From Streptomyces sp. JJ36 (GTDB taxonomy: Bacteria > Actinomycetota > Actinomycetes > Streptomycetales > Streptomycetaceae): a stretch of 64,000 bases of DNA. Position 1 is the stretch's first letter, and the number at the start of each line of letters is the position of its first letter. The notes beneath the pieces were generated by a model, which searched no databases, was not told the DNA's origin, and saw nothing but the letters and a program-made list of their open reading frames with translations. The stretch is from assembly GCF_021696945.1 (NCBI RefSeq), contig NZ_JACYHE010000010.1, forward strand, positions 1 through 64,000, given 5' to 3'. A program made the position numbers and the translations under genes. Shown here one piece after another: positions 43,667-51,971 of the stretch.

Positions 43667-43973
43667 GCGGCGGTTCCTTCGGGGTGTCGGTGCACCCGGC
43701 GGCGCGGGGCGCGGGACAGGCCCACGATGGACGGCCCGGCCCGGTTCCTCCGGGCCTGCCGCTCGCGACATGCGGGAGTTCGTCCGAACGACCCCGTCCG
43801 GTGGCGTGACGCCCGCCCGGCAGGCCCGCCGGCTGTCCCGGCCGGCGTGACCGGCAGCGGGCCCTGCGGGCCGCCGGCCCGCGCCCGGCGACGCCCCGGC
43901 TCGCGGGAGGCCGCGCCCCGCAGCACGATGGAGCAGAGAGAGCCGTACGTCCATGCACCACCAGGAGGCAGTG
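43667..43973. other. Divergent intergenic region between DUF1540 and Hsp20 genes
   Basis: The 307-nt stretch separates divergently transcribed genes and should hold both promoters. It is GC-rich throughout. No HAIR/CIRCE-type repeat (TTAGCACTC-like) or other known heat-shock element was seen, and no reading frame was accepted. Confidence 0.5.
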
Positions 43974-44411
43974 ATGGCTGGTGAACTGCTCCGCCGCGTC
44001 CCCGGCCGGTGGCCCACCCTGTCGGACATGTTCGAGGACTTCCCGTTCGAGCTGCGCTCGCCCATGGGCGAGCACCCGATCCGGATCGAGGAGGCCGAGG
44101 AGGAAGGCGCCTACGTGGTCCGGGCCGAACTGCCCGGCATCGACCCGGACCGGGACGTGGACATCACCCTGGACGACGACGTGCTGACCGTGCACGCGGA
44201 GCGCAGGGAGGAGAGGAAGGAGAAGCACCGCTCGGAGTTCCGCTACGGGGAGTTCACCCGCAGCGTGCGCCTCCCCGCCGGTGTCACGGCCGACGACGTC
44301 ACCGCGAGCTACGCGGACGGCGTACTGACCGTCCGGGCGCCGCTGCCCGCGGAGACGCCGCGGGCCAAGCGGCGCATCGAGGTCGCCCGGGGCGACGAGC
44401 CCGCCGCATAG
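43974..44411 (+). CDS. Hsp20/alpha-crystallin family small heat-shock protein
   Basis: The 145-residue protein has the alpha-crystallin domain between residues ~35 and 135: YVVRAELPGIDPDRDVDITL, VHAERREERKEKHRSEFRYG, FTRSVRLPAGV and ASYADGVLTVRAPLP. It acts as an ATP-independent holdase. ATG at 43974 is chosen because CAGGAGG is 5-6 nt upstream; an earlier ATG at 43953 lacks a site. PEP synthase follows 197 nt downstream on the same strand. Confidence 0.92.
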   Translation: MAGELLRRVPGRWPTLSDMFEDFPFELRSPMGEHPIRIEEAEEEGAYVVRAELPGIDPDRDVDITLDDDVLTVHAERREERKEKHRSEFRYGEFTRSVRLPAGVTADDVTASYADGVLTVRAPLPAETPRAKRRIEVARGDEPAA

Positions 44412-44607
44412 CGCGGGCGTCCCGCGGAGCGCGCCGTACGGCACAACCGGCGGCCGTACGCACCGGGGCGCCACGGCACCCTCCCCGCGGCGCGTACGGA
44501 CCGGCGGCGGCCGGCCGCACCCGCCCGCGGTTGCCGGGCAGGTACCGGGCTCCCAGGCTGGGGAGAGGCGCGGACGGAACACGCACCCTTCCACGGAGGC
44601 GAGAACC

Positions 44608-47034
44608 ATGGCCGGGCGACAGCCCGACGACGCCACCTGGATCCGGTGGTTCGACGACCTCTCGAACGAGGACGTCGCCACGGTCGGCGGCAAGAACGCC
44701 TCACTGGGCGAGATGACCGCCCACCTCGCGGAGGAGGGCATCCGGGTCCCCGGCGGCTTCGCCACCACGGCCTCCGCCTACCGGGCCCTCCTCGGCACCG
44801 GGGACCTCCGTGAGCGCGTGACCGGACAGCTCGACGCCCTGCAGCGCGGCGCGGAGCTGTCCGAGGCCGGCGCCGCGATCCGCCGGGCCTTCCTGGAGGC
44901 CGACCTCCCGGAGGCACTCGTCACGGCGCTACGGGACGCGTACCGCAGCCTGGCCGAGCGGCTCGGGCGCGACGCCCCGGACGTCGCCGTGCGCAGCAGC
45001 GCCACCGCCGAGGACCTCCCGGAGGCCAGCTTCGCCGGCCAGCAGGAGACCTTCCTCCACATCAGCGGAGAGGACGCGCTGCTCGACGCCTGCCGCCGCT
45101 GCTACGCCTCGCTCTTCACCGACCGGGCCCTCAGCTACCGCGAGGAGCGGGGCTTCGACCACCTCGCGGTGGCGCTGTCCGTCGGCGTCCAGGAGATGGT
45201 CCGGTCCGACCTGGCCGGAGCGGGCGTGATGTTCACCCTCGACACCGACAGCGGCTTCCCCCGCGTGGTGCTGGTCAACGCGGCGTTCGGGCTCGGTGAG
45301 TCGGTCGTCTCCGGGACCGTCGACCCGGACGAGTACCTGGTCTTCAAGCCGCTGGCACGGGAGGCCGGGCTGCGGCCGGTGATCTCCCGGAAGGCGGGCC
45401 GCAAGGAGTCCAAGGTCCTCTACAGCGACTCGGGGGATCCCCCGACCACCACCGTGGAGACCACCGGGGACGAGCGCGACGCCTATGTGCTCGACGAGGA
45501 CGAGGTGCTGCAACTCGCCCGCTGGGCCCTGACCATCGAGGAGCACTACGGCCGTCCCATGGACATCGAGTGGGCCAAGGACGGGCGGACCGGGGAGCTC
45601 GCCGTCGTCCAGGCACGCCCGGAGACGGTGCAGACCCGCAAGGAGGCGGCTTCCCTGCGTTCGTACCGCCTGAAGGAGAGCGACGGCACACCGCTCGTCC
45701 GCGGGCTGGCCGTCGGTGACGCCGTGGCCGCCGGCCCGGTGTGCAACCTCCGCAGCCCCGCCGAGATCGACCGCTTCGAGGACGGGGCGGTGCTCGTCAC
45801 CGCGGTGACCGACCCCGACTGGGAACCGGTCATGAAGCGGGCGGCGGCCATCGTGACCGACCACGGCGGCCGCACCTCGCACGCCGCCATCGTCAGCCGG
45901 GAACTGGGCGTCCCGGCGGTCGTCGGCACCGGCGACGCCGGCCGCACCCTGCACCACGGCCGGGACGTCACCGTCTCCTGCGCCGAAGGCGAGGAGGGCC
46001 TGGTCTACGACGGGCTCCTCGACTACGAGGAACGCGAGATCGACCTCACCGGGATCCCCGGGACCCGGACCGAGGTGATGCTCAACATCGCCAACCCCTC
46101 CGCCGCCTTCCGCTGGTGGCGGCTCCCGGCCGACGGCATCGGGCTGGCCCGTATGGAGTTCATCGTCAACAACCACATCAAGGTGCACCCCATGGCCCTG
46201 GTCCGCTACGGCGAACTCCCCGACGGCGAGGCCCGGGAGCGCATCGCCCGCCTGACCCGGGGCCATGACGACAAGACCGCCTTCTTCGTCGAACGGCTGG
46301 CCCACGGCATCGCCCGGATCGCCGCCGCCTGGTGGCCGAAGCCGGTGATCGTACGGATGAGCGACTTCAAGACCAACGAGTACGCCAGGCTCCTCGGCGG
46401 CGAACAGTTCGAACCCGCAGAGGAGAACCCGATGCTGGGCTGGCGCGGCGCGAGCCGCTACTACAGCGAGGGCTACCGGGAGGGCTTCGCCCTCGAATGC
46501 CGGGCCCTCCGCCACGTACGCGACACCATGGGCCTCACCAACACCGTCGTGATGATCCCCTTCTGCCGCACCCTGGGGGAGGCCGACCGGGTCCTGGAGA
46601 CCATGGCCGCCCACGGCCTGGAACGGCACCGCAACGGCCTCGAGGTCTACGTGATGGCGGAGATCCCCTCCAACATCGTCCTCGCCGCCGAGTTCTCCGA
46701 CCGCTTCGACGGCTTCTCCATCGGCAGCAACGACCTGACCCAGCTCACCCTCGGTGTGGACCGCGACTCCGAGCAGCTCGCCCCGCTCTTCGACGAACGC
46801 GATCCCGCCGTCACCCGCAGCATCGAACGCCTCGTCCAGGACGCCCACGGCCGCGGGCGCAAGACCGGCCTGTGCGGCCAGCGCCCCAGTGACGACCCGG
46901 ACTTCGCCCGTCTCCTGGTGGAGGCCGGGATCGACTCCGTCTCCGTCACCCCGGACAGCTTCCTCGTCGTCAAGCAGAACGTCGCCGCCGCCGAGCGCGA
47001 CGCGCGGCAGCACCCTCCCGGGGACGGCCCCTGA
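44608..47034 (+). CDS. ppsA: Phosphoenolpyruvate synthase
   Basis: The 808-residue protein has three domains. The N-terminal ATP-grasp part has GGKNASLGEMTAHL, VRSSATAEDLPEASFAGQQ and a QARPETVQ end. The central phosphohistidine domain has DHGGRTSHAAIVSRELGVPAVVG. The C-terminal PEP/pyruvate barrel has GSNDLTQLTLGVDRDS and the catalytic Cys in TGLCGQRPSD. The length matches PEP synthase (~790). It converts pyruvate and ATP to PEP, AMP and phosphate in gluconeogenesis. CGGAGGCG precedes the ATG. Proximity to Hsp20 resembles stress/dormancy clusters of actinobacteria (inference). Confidence 0.95.
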   Translation: MAGRQPDDATWIRWFDDLSNEDVATVGGKNASLGEMTAHLAEEGIRVPGGFATTASAYRALLGTGDLRERVTGQLDALQRGAELSEAGAAIRRAFLEADLPEALVTALRDAYRSLAERLGRDAPDVAVRSSATAEDLPEASFAGQQETFLHISGEDALLDACRRCYASLFTDRALSYREERGFDHLAVALSVGVQEMVRSDLAGAGVMFTLDTDSGFPRVVLVNAAFGLGESVVSGTVDPDEYLVFKPLAREAGLRPVISRKAGRKESKVLYSDSGDPPTTTVETTGDERDAYVLDEDEVLQLARWALTIEEHYGRPMDIEWAKDGRTGELAVVQARPETVQTRKEAASLRSYRLKESDGTPLVRGLAVGDAVAAGPVCNLRSPAEIDRFEDGAVLVTAVTDPDWEPVMKRAAAIVTDHGGRTSHAAIVSRELGVPAVVGTGDAGRTLHHGRDVTVSCAEGEEGLVYDGLLDYEEREIDLTGIPGTRTEVMLNIANPSAAFRWWRLPADGIGLARMEFIVNNHIKVHPMALVRYGELPDGEARERIARLTRGHDDKTAFFVERLAHGIARIAAAWWPKPVIVRMSDFKTNEYARLLGGEQFEPAEENPMLGWRGASRYYSEGYREGFALECRALRHVRDTMGLTNTVVMIPFCRTLGEADRVLETMAAHGLERHRNGLEVYVMAEIPSNIVLAAEFSDRFDGFSIGSNDLTQLTLGVDRDSEQLAPLFDERDPAVTRSIERLVQDAHGRGRKTGLCGQRPSDDPDFARLLVEAGIDSVSVTPDSFLVVKQNVAAAERDARQHPPGDGP

Positions 47035-47073
47035 CCCGCCCCGGCCGCCCGCCCCCGGCAGCGCGCCCCGCCC

Positions 47074-48384
47074 TCACCGGTGCGCGTCCTCCCCGGTGCG
47101 GCGAGAGTCGTACTGGCGGAGCAACGCGCGTATCCGCTCCGCCCGTGCACCCTTGGCGCACTGCTCCGCGGTGCGACCGTTCCGGACCACCGACGGGTCG
47201 GCGCCGGCCTCCAGCAGGACCCGCACCATGGTGGTCAGCCCCCTCGCCGCCGCGTGCATGAGCGGGGTCCGGGCCTCTCCGGCGGGCCCCTCCGGGTCCG
47301 CGCCCGCGTCCAGCAGCCGGCGGACGATGCCGGCCGAACCCTCCACACAGGCCGCCTCCAGGGCCGCGTCCAGATCGCTCCCGGCGCCCGCGGCGAGCAG
47401 CAGGTCGACGATCTCCACCCGGCCGCCCCGGACGGCCGACCGCAGCACGCTCCACTCCGAGACCACCTCCGTGCCGTCCGCGCACACCACCGGCGTGCTC
47501 CGCCAGCGTGCCGCCGGGTCAGCCCCGGCGCGGAGCAGCACCCGCACGGCCTCCGGGTGGCCGCTCGACGCCGCCTGGGCCAGCGGGGTCACTCCGTACT
47601 GGTCCACCGCGTCGACGGGCGCGCCGCGGCGCACGAGCTCCTCGACCACAGCGGTGTGGCCGTGGAAGGCCGCCCACCACAGGGCCGACTGGTCGCCCGT
47701 CCCGCGGCACGCCGCCGGATCAGCCCCGGCCTCCAGCAGCGCGAGCGCGGCGGCGGACTGCCCGGCGACGAGCGCCACGAGCAGCACCGGGTCCCCGTCA
47801 CGGGTGACGTGCGGGCTCACCCCGGCGTTGAGCAGCCGCCGGACGTCCTCCTCCCGGCCGGCCGCCGCGGCCTCGGACAGCGCGGCTTCGGCGTCCTCCG
47901 GGAGCGCCGGGGCGGGCTGCGGCTCCTGCCGTGACGGTGACTGCGGCTGCGGCGACGGCTCCGGCTGCGGTGACGGCTCCGGCACCGACTGCGGGGAAGC
48001 GTCGAGACCGAGCCCGAGCCGGTCGAGCACCTCCTCCACGGCCCGGTGCAGGGCCTCCCGGTCCCCGAAGTAGCGGGACCGCTGGTCCGCGTGCTCCTCG
48101 TACAGGTGCCCGAGAGCCCCGATCTTCACGATCTCGATCCAGTCGTTCTTCCAGTGCTCGATCGGCGGGGCACGCAGCACGTCCCGCAGCACCTCGTCCA
48201 CGGACGGGTGACACCGGTCGACGAGCAGATCGGCCAGCAGCGCCCGGGAGATCCAGTCCGGCAGCTCCCAGTACCGCGCGGCCAGCCGGGGCACGTCGCC
48301 GGGGTCCACCTCGCCCCGGGCGGAGTCGATGCCCCGCATGTCGTGGGCCCGCGCCAGCTGTTCACACACATCCACAGTCGCCAT
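47074..48384 (-). CDS. Ankyrin-repeat protein
   Basis: The 436-residue protein has two parts. An N-terminal ~130-residue helical domain (IEHWKNDWIEIVKIGALGHLYEEH) is followed by a Pro/Gln-Ser repeat linker (PEPSPQPEPSPQPQ). From residue ~165 there are about seven ankyrin-type repeats with A-AAAGREEDVRRLLNAG, GDQSALWWAAFHGHTAVV, GVTPLAQAASSGHPEAVRVL and RTPLMHAAARGLTTMVRVLL. It is a soluble scaffold for protein-protein contacts. The ATG at 48384 has only a weak ribosome binding site, and a 16-bp-stem hairpin lies 20 nt upstream of it. Confidence 0.88.
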   Translation of the reverse strand: MATVDVCEQLARAHDMRGIDSARGEVDPGDVPRLAARYWELPDWISRALLADLLVDRCHPSVDEVLRDVLRAPPIEHWKNDWIEIVKIGALGHLYEEHADQRSRYFGDREALHRAVEEVLDRLGLGLDASPQSVPEPSPQPEPSPQPQSPSRQEPQPAPALPEDAEAALSEAAAAGREEDVRRLLNAGVSPHVTRDGDPVLLVALVAGQSAAALALLEAGADPAACRGTGDQSALWWAAFHGHTAVVEELVRRGAPVDAVDQYGVTPLAQAASSGHPEAVRVLLRAGADPAARWRSTPVVCADGTEVVSEWSVLRSAVRGGRVEIVDLLLAAGAGSDLDAALEAACVEGSAGIVRRLLDAGADPEGPAGEARTPLMHAAARGLTTMVRVLLEAGADPSVVRNGRTAEQCAKGARAERIRALLRQYDSRRTGEDAHR

Positions 48385-48403
48385 GCCCCGCAGAGTAGAG
48401 CCG

Positions 48404-48457
48404 GGGTCCGACAGTCCGGCCCGGCCCGGCCCGGACCGGACCCGGACTGTCGGACCC
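48404..48457. repeat. 16-bp perfect inverted repeat upstream of the ankyrin gene
   Basis: The arms GGGTCCGACAGTCCGG (48404-48419) and CCGGACTGTCGGACCC (48442-48457) are perfect and enclose 22 nt of CCGG-rich sequence. The left arm ends 20 nt from the ankyrin start codon on the minus strand. It could be a 5' UTR hairpin, an operator or a remnant element end. Confidence 0.75.
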
Positions 48458-48477
48458 GCCGGTCGGCAGGCAGACGT

Positions 48478-48513
48478 GGGGCCTGTCCCGGAGGATCGTG
48501 CCGGACAGGCCCC
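48478..48513. terminator. Hairpin after the truncated DUF1062 gene
   Basis: A perfect 11-bp inverted repeat GGGGCCTGTCC / GGACAGGCCCC has a 14-nt loop. It lies just downstream of the DUF1062 fragment stop on the minus strand and fits a terminator. Confidence 0.65.
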
Positions 48514-48528
48514 TGCCCTGAGGGAGGC

Positions 48529-48717
48529 TCAGCGCTTGAGCGTGAAGGTGAAGTCGCCGGAGAGCTTGCCGCCCAGCCGGACCGCCGAAACGAGCTTCCC
48601 CTCAGCGAGGAGTCTCTCGACCCCGGCCCGCGACAGACCGCAGCCTTCAGCGATCAGTCGCACCGGCCGGACGGGAATCCGCACCGCGAAGCGGACCAAG
48701 ACGTCGACCACCTCGCG
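48529..48717 (-). pseudogene. 3' fragment of a DUF1062 gene
   Basis: The last ~62 codons match the C-terminus of DUF1062 proteins: VDVLVRFAVRIPVRPVRLIA, EGCGLSRAGVERLL and the ending LSGDFTFTLKR. Upstream of codon REVVDV the similarity stops abruptly. The zinc-ribbon-like N-terminal two-thirds of the family (usually ~180-200 residues) is absent, and no start codon with a ribosome binding site is present. This looks like a truncation by recombination, leaving the original terminator at 48478-48513. Confidence 0.75.
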
Positions 48718-48971
48718 CCCGGCTTGACCCGGGGCGGTCCGGCCACGCCGTGAACAGGGGGAGTGTGTCGCCGGGAGCGGTCGGGCGTACCGACCTGCCA
48801 GGCCGCCACCTTGCCGGTGAACGCCGCGGACGCCGTCCAGGAGGCCCGCAGGCTCGGTACCCACAGAGCGTGCGGGAGCGCGGGAAGGGCGCGGGCCGTA
48901 GGGGACATCAGCAGGCCCTTGCCACGCCCGCGAGCGCTCTGCGGCCGGCCGGCCAGCCGGGGCCGGCAGGC

Positions 48972-49445
48972 CTACCCGATCCTCTCGAACCGGTCGATGT
49001 GGATCTCCGGTCGCTCCGGGACGTCGTCGCCCCGGTGGCTTCCGCCGAGGAGAGCGGTGTCCTCGGCGGTCGCCCCAGGCGCGACGCTCTGGAACCAGAA
49101 GCTCTTGTGGGCCACCCAGTCCTCTCCGTCGCCGATGCTCACCCGGAGCTGGTAGGTGGCCTCCTCGTCGGTGTCGTTGGAGACGGTGACGGCTGTCCGT
49201 ACGCCTTCGTCCTCGGGCGTGGCGCGTACCTCCACGGTGCCGTAGGTCAGCACGCGGGTGCTTCCGTCCTGCGTGAAGGAGGGGGTCGGCTCCGCTGCCG
49301 ATTCCTCCGAGGGCGCGGCGGTCGGCTGCTGCGTGGCCGACGGTTCGGGGGTGGCGGTCGGCACGTCGTCGGACGCGCCGGAGCCCGTGCACCCGGCGAG
49401 CACGGCGATGAGTGATGCGACGCCGATGCGTGCGCAGGTCTTCAC
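48972..49445 (-). CDS. Secreted lipoprotein of unknown function
   Basis: The 157-residue protein has a lipoprotein signal: KTCARIGVASLIAVLAGC with the lipobox LAGC at residues 16-19. A Thr/Pro/Glu-rich linker (residues ~20-65) and a C-terminal beta-rich domain follow (VEVRATPEDEGVRTAVTVSN to HIDRFERIG). GTG at 49445 is chosen because it gives a compact signal peptide and has GGGGGG upstream; an ATG 24 nt earlier is possible. The C-terminal domain resembles DUF4352-type immunoglobulin-like folds in layout only. Confidence 0.8.
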   Translation of the reverse strand: MKTCARIGVASLIAVLAGCTGSGASDDVPTATPEPSATQQPTAAPSEESAAEPTPSFTQDGSTRVLTYGTVEVRATPEDEGVRTAVTVSNDTDEEATYQLRVSIGDGEDWVAHKSFWFQSVAPGATAEDTALLGGSHRGDDVPERPEIHIDRFERIG

Positions 49446-49661
49446 GGCGAATCCCCCCGTCGGTGGCATGTACGTGGCCCTACCGCACGCTCACGTTACG
49501 TCAACCGGATCTTCAGGGCTGAAGGGGTTCGGGGAGTGCGCCCGGCCCCGTCCCGTGAAGCTGCCGGGCCCGGCACCTGAGGAGCCAGGCCGGTCAGAGG
49601 CCGCGGCGGCTGTTGGCGTTCTGTTCGGCGACGAGTGCGCGGCCATGTCGGAGGAAGTGCC

Positions 49662-49892
49662 GTGCGACCCATCGACCTGAGTGCCGCGACCTGGCGCAGG
49701 AGCAGCTACAGCAACCAGGACGGGGGCGAGTGCGTCGAGGTCTCCGGCGACTTCGCCGCCCTCGTCCCGGTGCGTGACAGCAAGGCGCCGCACGGCCCGG
49801 CCCTCGTCTTCCCGGCGGACGGCTGGACCGCGTTCGTGTCCGCGGTCAGGGAGGGCCGGCTGGCAGCCCGAAGGACTCCGGACGGCGTATGA
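49662..49892 (+). CDS. DUF397 domain protein (orphan)
   Basis: The 76-residue DUF397 protein has ATWRRSSYSNQDGGECVEVS, PVRDSKAPHGPALVFPADGW and TAFVSAVREG. GTG at 49662 has GGAGGAAG upstream. Unlike most family members it has no XRE/DUF5753 gene beside it, so its partner must be elsewhere or lost. Confidence 0.88.
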   Translation: MRPIDLSAATWRRSSYSNQDGGECVEVSGDFAALVPVRDSKAPHGPALVFPADGWTAFVSAVREGRLAARRTPDGV

Positions 49893-50013
49893 GACCTGCG
49901 TAGCGGGGCACAGGGGAACGAGTCGGGCTTCCGACGTTCGCGGGCGGTGGCCGACGCAGGCTGCGACGCCGCATCCGCGCCGGAGGCCTGTCCGTAGCAG
50001 CGGAGCGCACGCC

Positions 50014-50718
50014 ATGGTTTCTCTCACCGCAGAGCAGCAGGTCTCCCTTCCCATGCTCAAGGTGGGCTGGCTGCATCAGACGTTCGTCCACTGGCCCTAC
50101 GACCCCGCCGCCGTGCAGGCGCTGCTGCCGTCGGGGCTGACCGTGGACACGTACGACGACGCGGCATGGGTGAGCCTCACCCCGTTCCTGATGAGCCGCC
50201 TCAGGATGCCCGGTCTGCCGGCCACTGCGCTCGCGTCGTTCCCCGAGACCAATCTGCGGACGTACGTCCGCCTGCCGGACGGCCGGGACGCGCTGTGGTT
50301 CCTCTCCATCGAGGTCTCCAGCGCCGTGATGCTGACCGCCCACGCCATCGGTGTGCCGTACTACGTCGGCGATCTCAGCCTGCACGTCGGGGAGGACGGG
50401 ACCGTCGCCTACGCCGGGACGCGCCGGGGCGGGGAGCCCTCGTACCGGCTCACCGTGCGGCCGGGCACACCGATCGCCGCGGAAGAGCGTGACCTCTGGC
50501 TCACGTCACGCTGGCGGGCGGCCACCCGCCGTGCCGGGAGGCTGTGGGAGGTGCCCGTCGACCACGAGCCGTGGCCCTTGGCCACGGTCGGTATCGAAGA
50601 GTTCCAGCAGTCCCTCCTCCGTGCCGCCGCTCTGCCGCCGGCCGCCGGGGAGCCCCTCGCGCACTTTTCCGAGGGGGTACACAGGGTGCGGCTGGGGGTG
50701 CCCAGGCGGGTGCGGTGA
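50014..50718 (+). CDS. DUF2071 (YqjF-like) family protein
   Basis: The 234-residue protein has the family pattern VGWLHQTFVHWPYDPAAVQALLP, WVSLTPFLMSRLRMPGLP, FPETNLRTYVRLPDGRDALWF and SLEV-like VSSAVMLTAHAIGVPYYVGDL. Function is unknown; the fold is acetoacetate-decarboxylase-like. GGAG lies ~10 nt before the ATG. It stands between a DUF397 gene and the repeat protein. Confidence 0.85.
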   Translation: MVSLTAEQQVSLPMLKVGWLHQTFVHWPYDPAAVQALLPSGLTVDTYDDAAWVSLTPFLMSRLRMPGLPATALASFPETNLRTYVRLPDGRDALWFLSIEVSSAVMLTAHAIGVPYYVGDLSLHVGEDGTVAYAGTRRGGEPSYRLTVRPGTPIAAEERDLWLTSRWRAATRRAGRLWEVPVDHEPWPLATVGIEEFQQSLLRAAALPPAAGEPLAHFSEGVHRVRLGVPRRVR

Positions 50719-50795
50719 CGGTCGCGATGTTCGCGTCGCCGTCCGGGCCACTATCCTGACAAAGAGGGCAATTGGCTCACGTCGAGGGATCGCCG

Positions 50796-51710
50796 ATGGA
50801 CTCCGAGGCCGAGAACGAGGACGTGGAACCGGTCGACTCCAAGGAGGCTGTAGATCGCGCGGGCCGCGGCCCGTCCCAGGATCCAGACGTCCTCCTCGAC
50901 GTTCCCAACCTGTCGGTGGACGAGATCAGTCTCGAGGTCGAGGACCTCCGTGCACGGGTCTCCCTGCGGGCCGAGGTCCTCGACCTGCTCAGGCTCAACG
51001 TGGGGGCCGACGTGGAGCTGGGGCGCGTCCACCTGGACATCAAGGGGGTCGAGGCCCAGGCGCTGCTCAAGGTGCGACTGGACAACGTCGCCGAGATCGT
51101 CGGCAGGGTGCTGACCACGATCGACCGCAACCCGCAGATCCTGGAGCAGGTGACGTCCGGCGTCGGCTCGGCCGTCCGGGAACTGGGTGGAGGGGCACGT
51201 GAAGCCGTCGGTGAGCTCGGCCGTGGCGCGGGCGAGGCGGTGGAGGACGTGGGCCGGGGTGCCGGTGAGGCGGTCGAGGATGTCGGCCGTGGCGCGGGTG
51301 AGGCGGTCGAAGATGTGGGGGAGGGTGCCGGTGAGGCGGTCGAGGATGTCGGCCGTGGCGCGGGTGAGGCCGTCGAGGACGTGGGGGAGGGTGCCGGTGA
51401 GGCGGCCGAAAGCGTGGGGGAGGGCGCCGGTGAGGCGGTCGAGGATGTCGGGGAGGCGGCCGAGGACGTCGGGGAGGGCGCAGGGAAGGCAGTCGAGGAC
51501 GCGGGCGAGGGGACCCGCGAGGTCGCCGAGCAGGCCGGGAAGAGCGCCGGGAAGGCCGCTGGCGCCGCCGCCGGGACCACCCGCAGGACGGCGAAGAAGG
51601 CCGCACGTCAGGCCCCCGGCAAGGGGCGCCAGGCCACCTCGTCCCGTGCGAGGACTGCGAAACGCAGCTCCCGTACGCGCGGCGCGCGCGAGCGCGGCCG
51701 CCCGCCGTGA
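50796..51710 (+). CDS. Repeat protein: conserved N-terminal domain, 11-residue repeats and basic tail
   Basis: The 304-residue protein has three parts. Residues ~28-125 (DVLLDVPNLSVDEISLEVED, VSLRAEVLDLLRLNVG, VEAQALLKVRLDNV) form a conserved-looking domain. From 131 to ~250 there are about ten 11-residue units of the type GRGAGEAVEDV, predicted amphipathic helix with LEA-like character. The last ~55 residues are Lys/Arg-rich (RRTAKKAARQAPGKGRQA), like a nucleoid-protein tail. ATG at 50796 has GAGGGAT upstream. The acidic-repeat plus basic-tail layout suggests a nucleic-acid-associated, surface or desiccation role, none proven. A coupled gene follows. Confidence 0.8.
   Translation: MDSEAENEDVEPVDSKEAVDRAGRGPSQDPDVLLDVPNLSVDEISLEVEDLRARVSLRAEVLDLLRLNVGADVELGRVHLDIKGVEAQALLKVRLDNVAEIVGRVLTTIDRNPQILEQVTSGVGSAVRELGGGAREAVGELGRGAGEAVEDVGRGAGEAVEDVGRGAGEAVEDVGEGAGEAVEDVGRGAGEAVEDVGEGAGEAAESVGEGAGEAVEDVGEAAEDVGEGAGKAVEDAGEGTREVAEQAGKSAGKAAGAAAGTTRRTAKKAARQAPGKGRQATSSRARTAKRSSRTRGARERGRPP
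51186..51530. repeat. 33-bp tandem repeat array within the repeat-protein gene
   Basis: About ten in-frame 33-bp units encode GxGAGEAVEDV-type 11-mers; one unit is shortened to GEAAEDV. Units differ mainly by R/E at the second position, showing repeated duplication with drift. Confidence 0.85.
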
Positions 51711-51971
51711 AGGACGCCGCCGACCACGGCACCCCCCGACGACATCGCGTTCGCCTCGCAGGTCGAGGCAGACCGGCTCGGATTTCGCGAGGTTCCCGAG
51801 ACCGGCGTCCGTTTCCACGGGACGCCGGGCCGTACCTCGGTCTCCCGCAGTGAACGACGCAACCTCCCCGAGCGGATCACCGAGATCTCGGAACACCACG
51901 AGGTGCGGATCGACTATCTGCTCGCCACCCGCCTCGACGCCCCGAGCACGGGCGATCAGCCTGCGCCCTGA
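51707..51971 (+). pseudogene. Coupled gene with an apparent +1 frameshift in a C6 run
   Basis: GTG at 51707 overlaps the stop of the repeat-protein gene (GTGA) and starts MKDAADHGTP. After the C6 run at 51732-51737 that frame becomes nonsense. The +1 frame instead gives DDIAFASQVEADRLGFREVP, VRFHGTPGRTSVSRSERRNL and RIDYLLATRLDAPSTGDQPAP, then a stop at 51969-51971. Good codon usage continues only across the frame change, so either one C is extra (mutation or sequencing error) or a programmed shift occurs. The ~87-residue product would be soluble. I do not recognise its family with confidence. Confidence 0.6.

Noticed and set aside
48654..48908. 84-codon minus-strand frame with faint DUF397-like appearance
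   Set aside because: The resemblance is limited to a few residues (ASWTA-like). The frame overlaps the DUF1062 fragment and lacks a ribosome binding site.
51186..51530. 33-bp repeats considered as an iteron array or origin
   Set aside because: The units are in frame within a gene and encode clear 11-residue peptide repeats; no AT-rich region or replication gene is adjacent.
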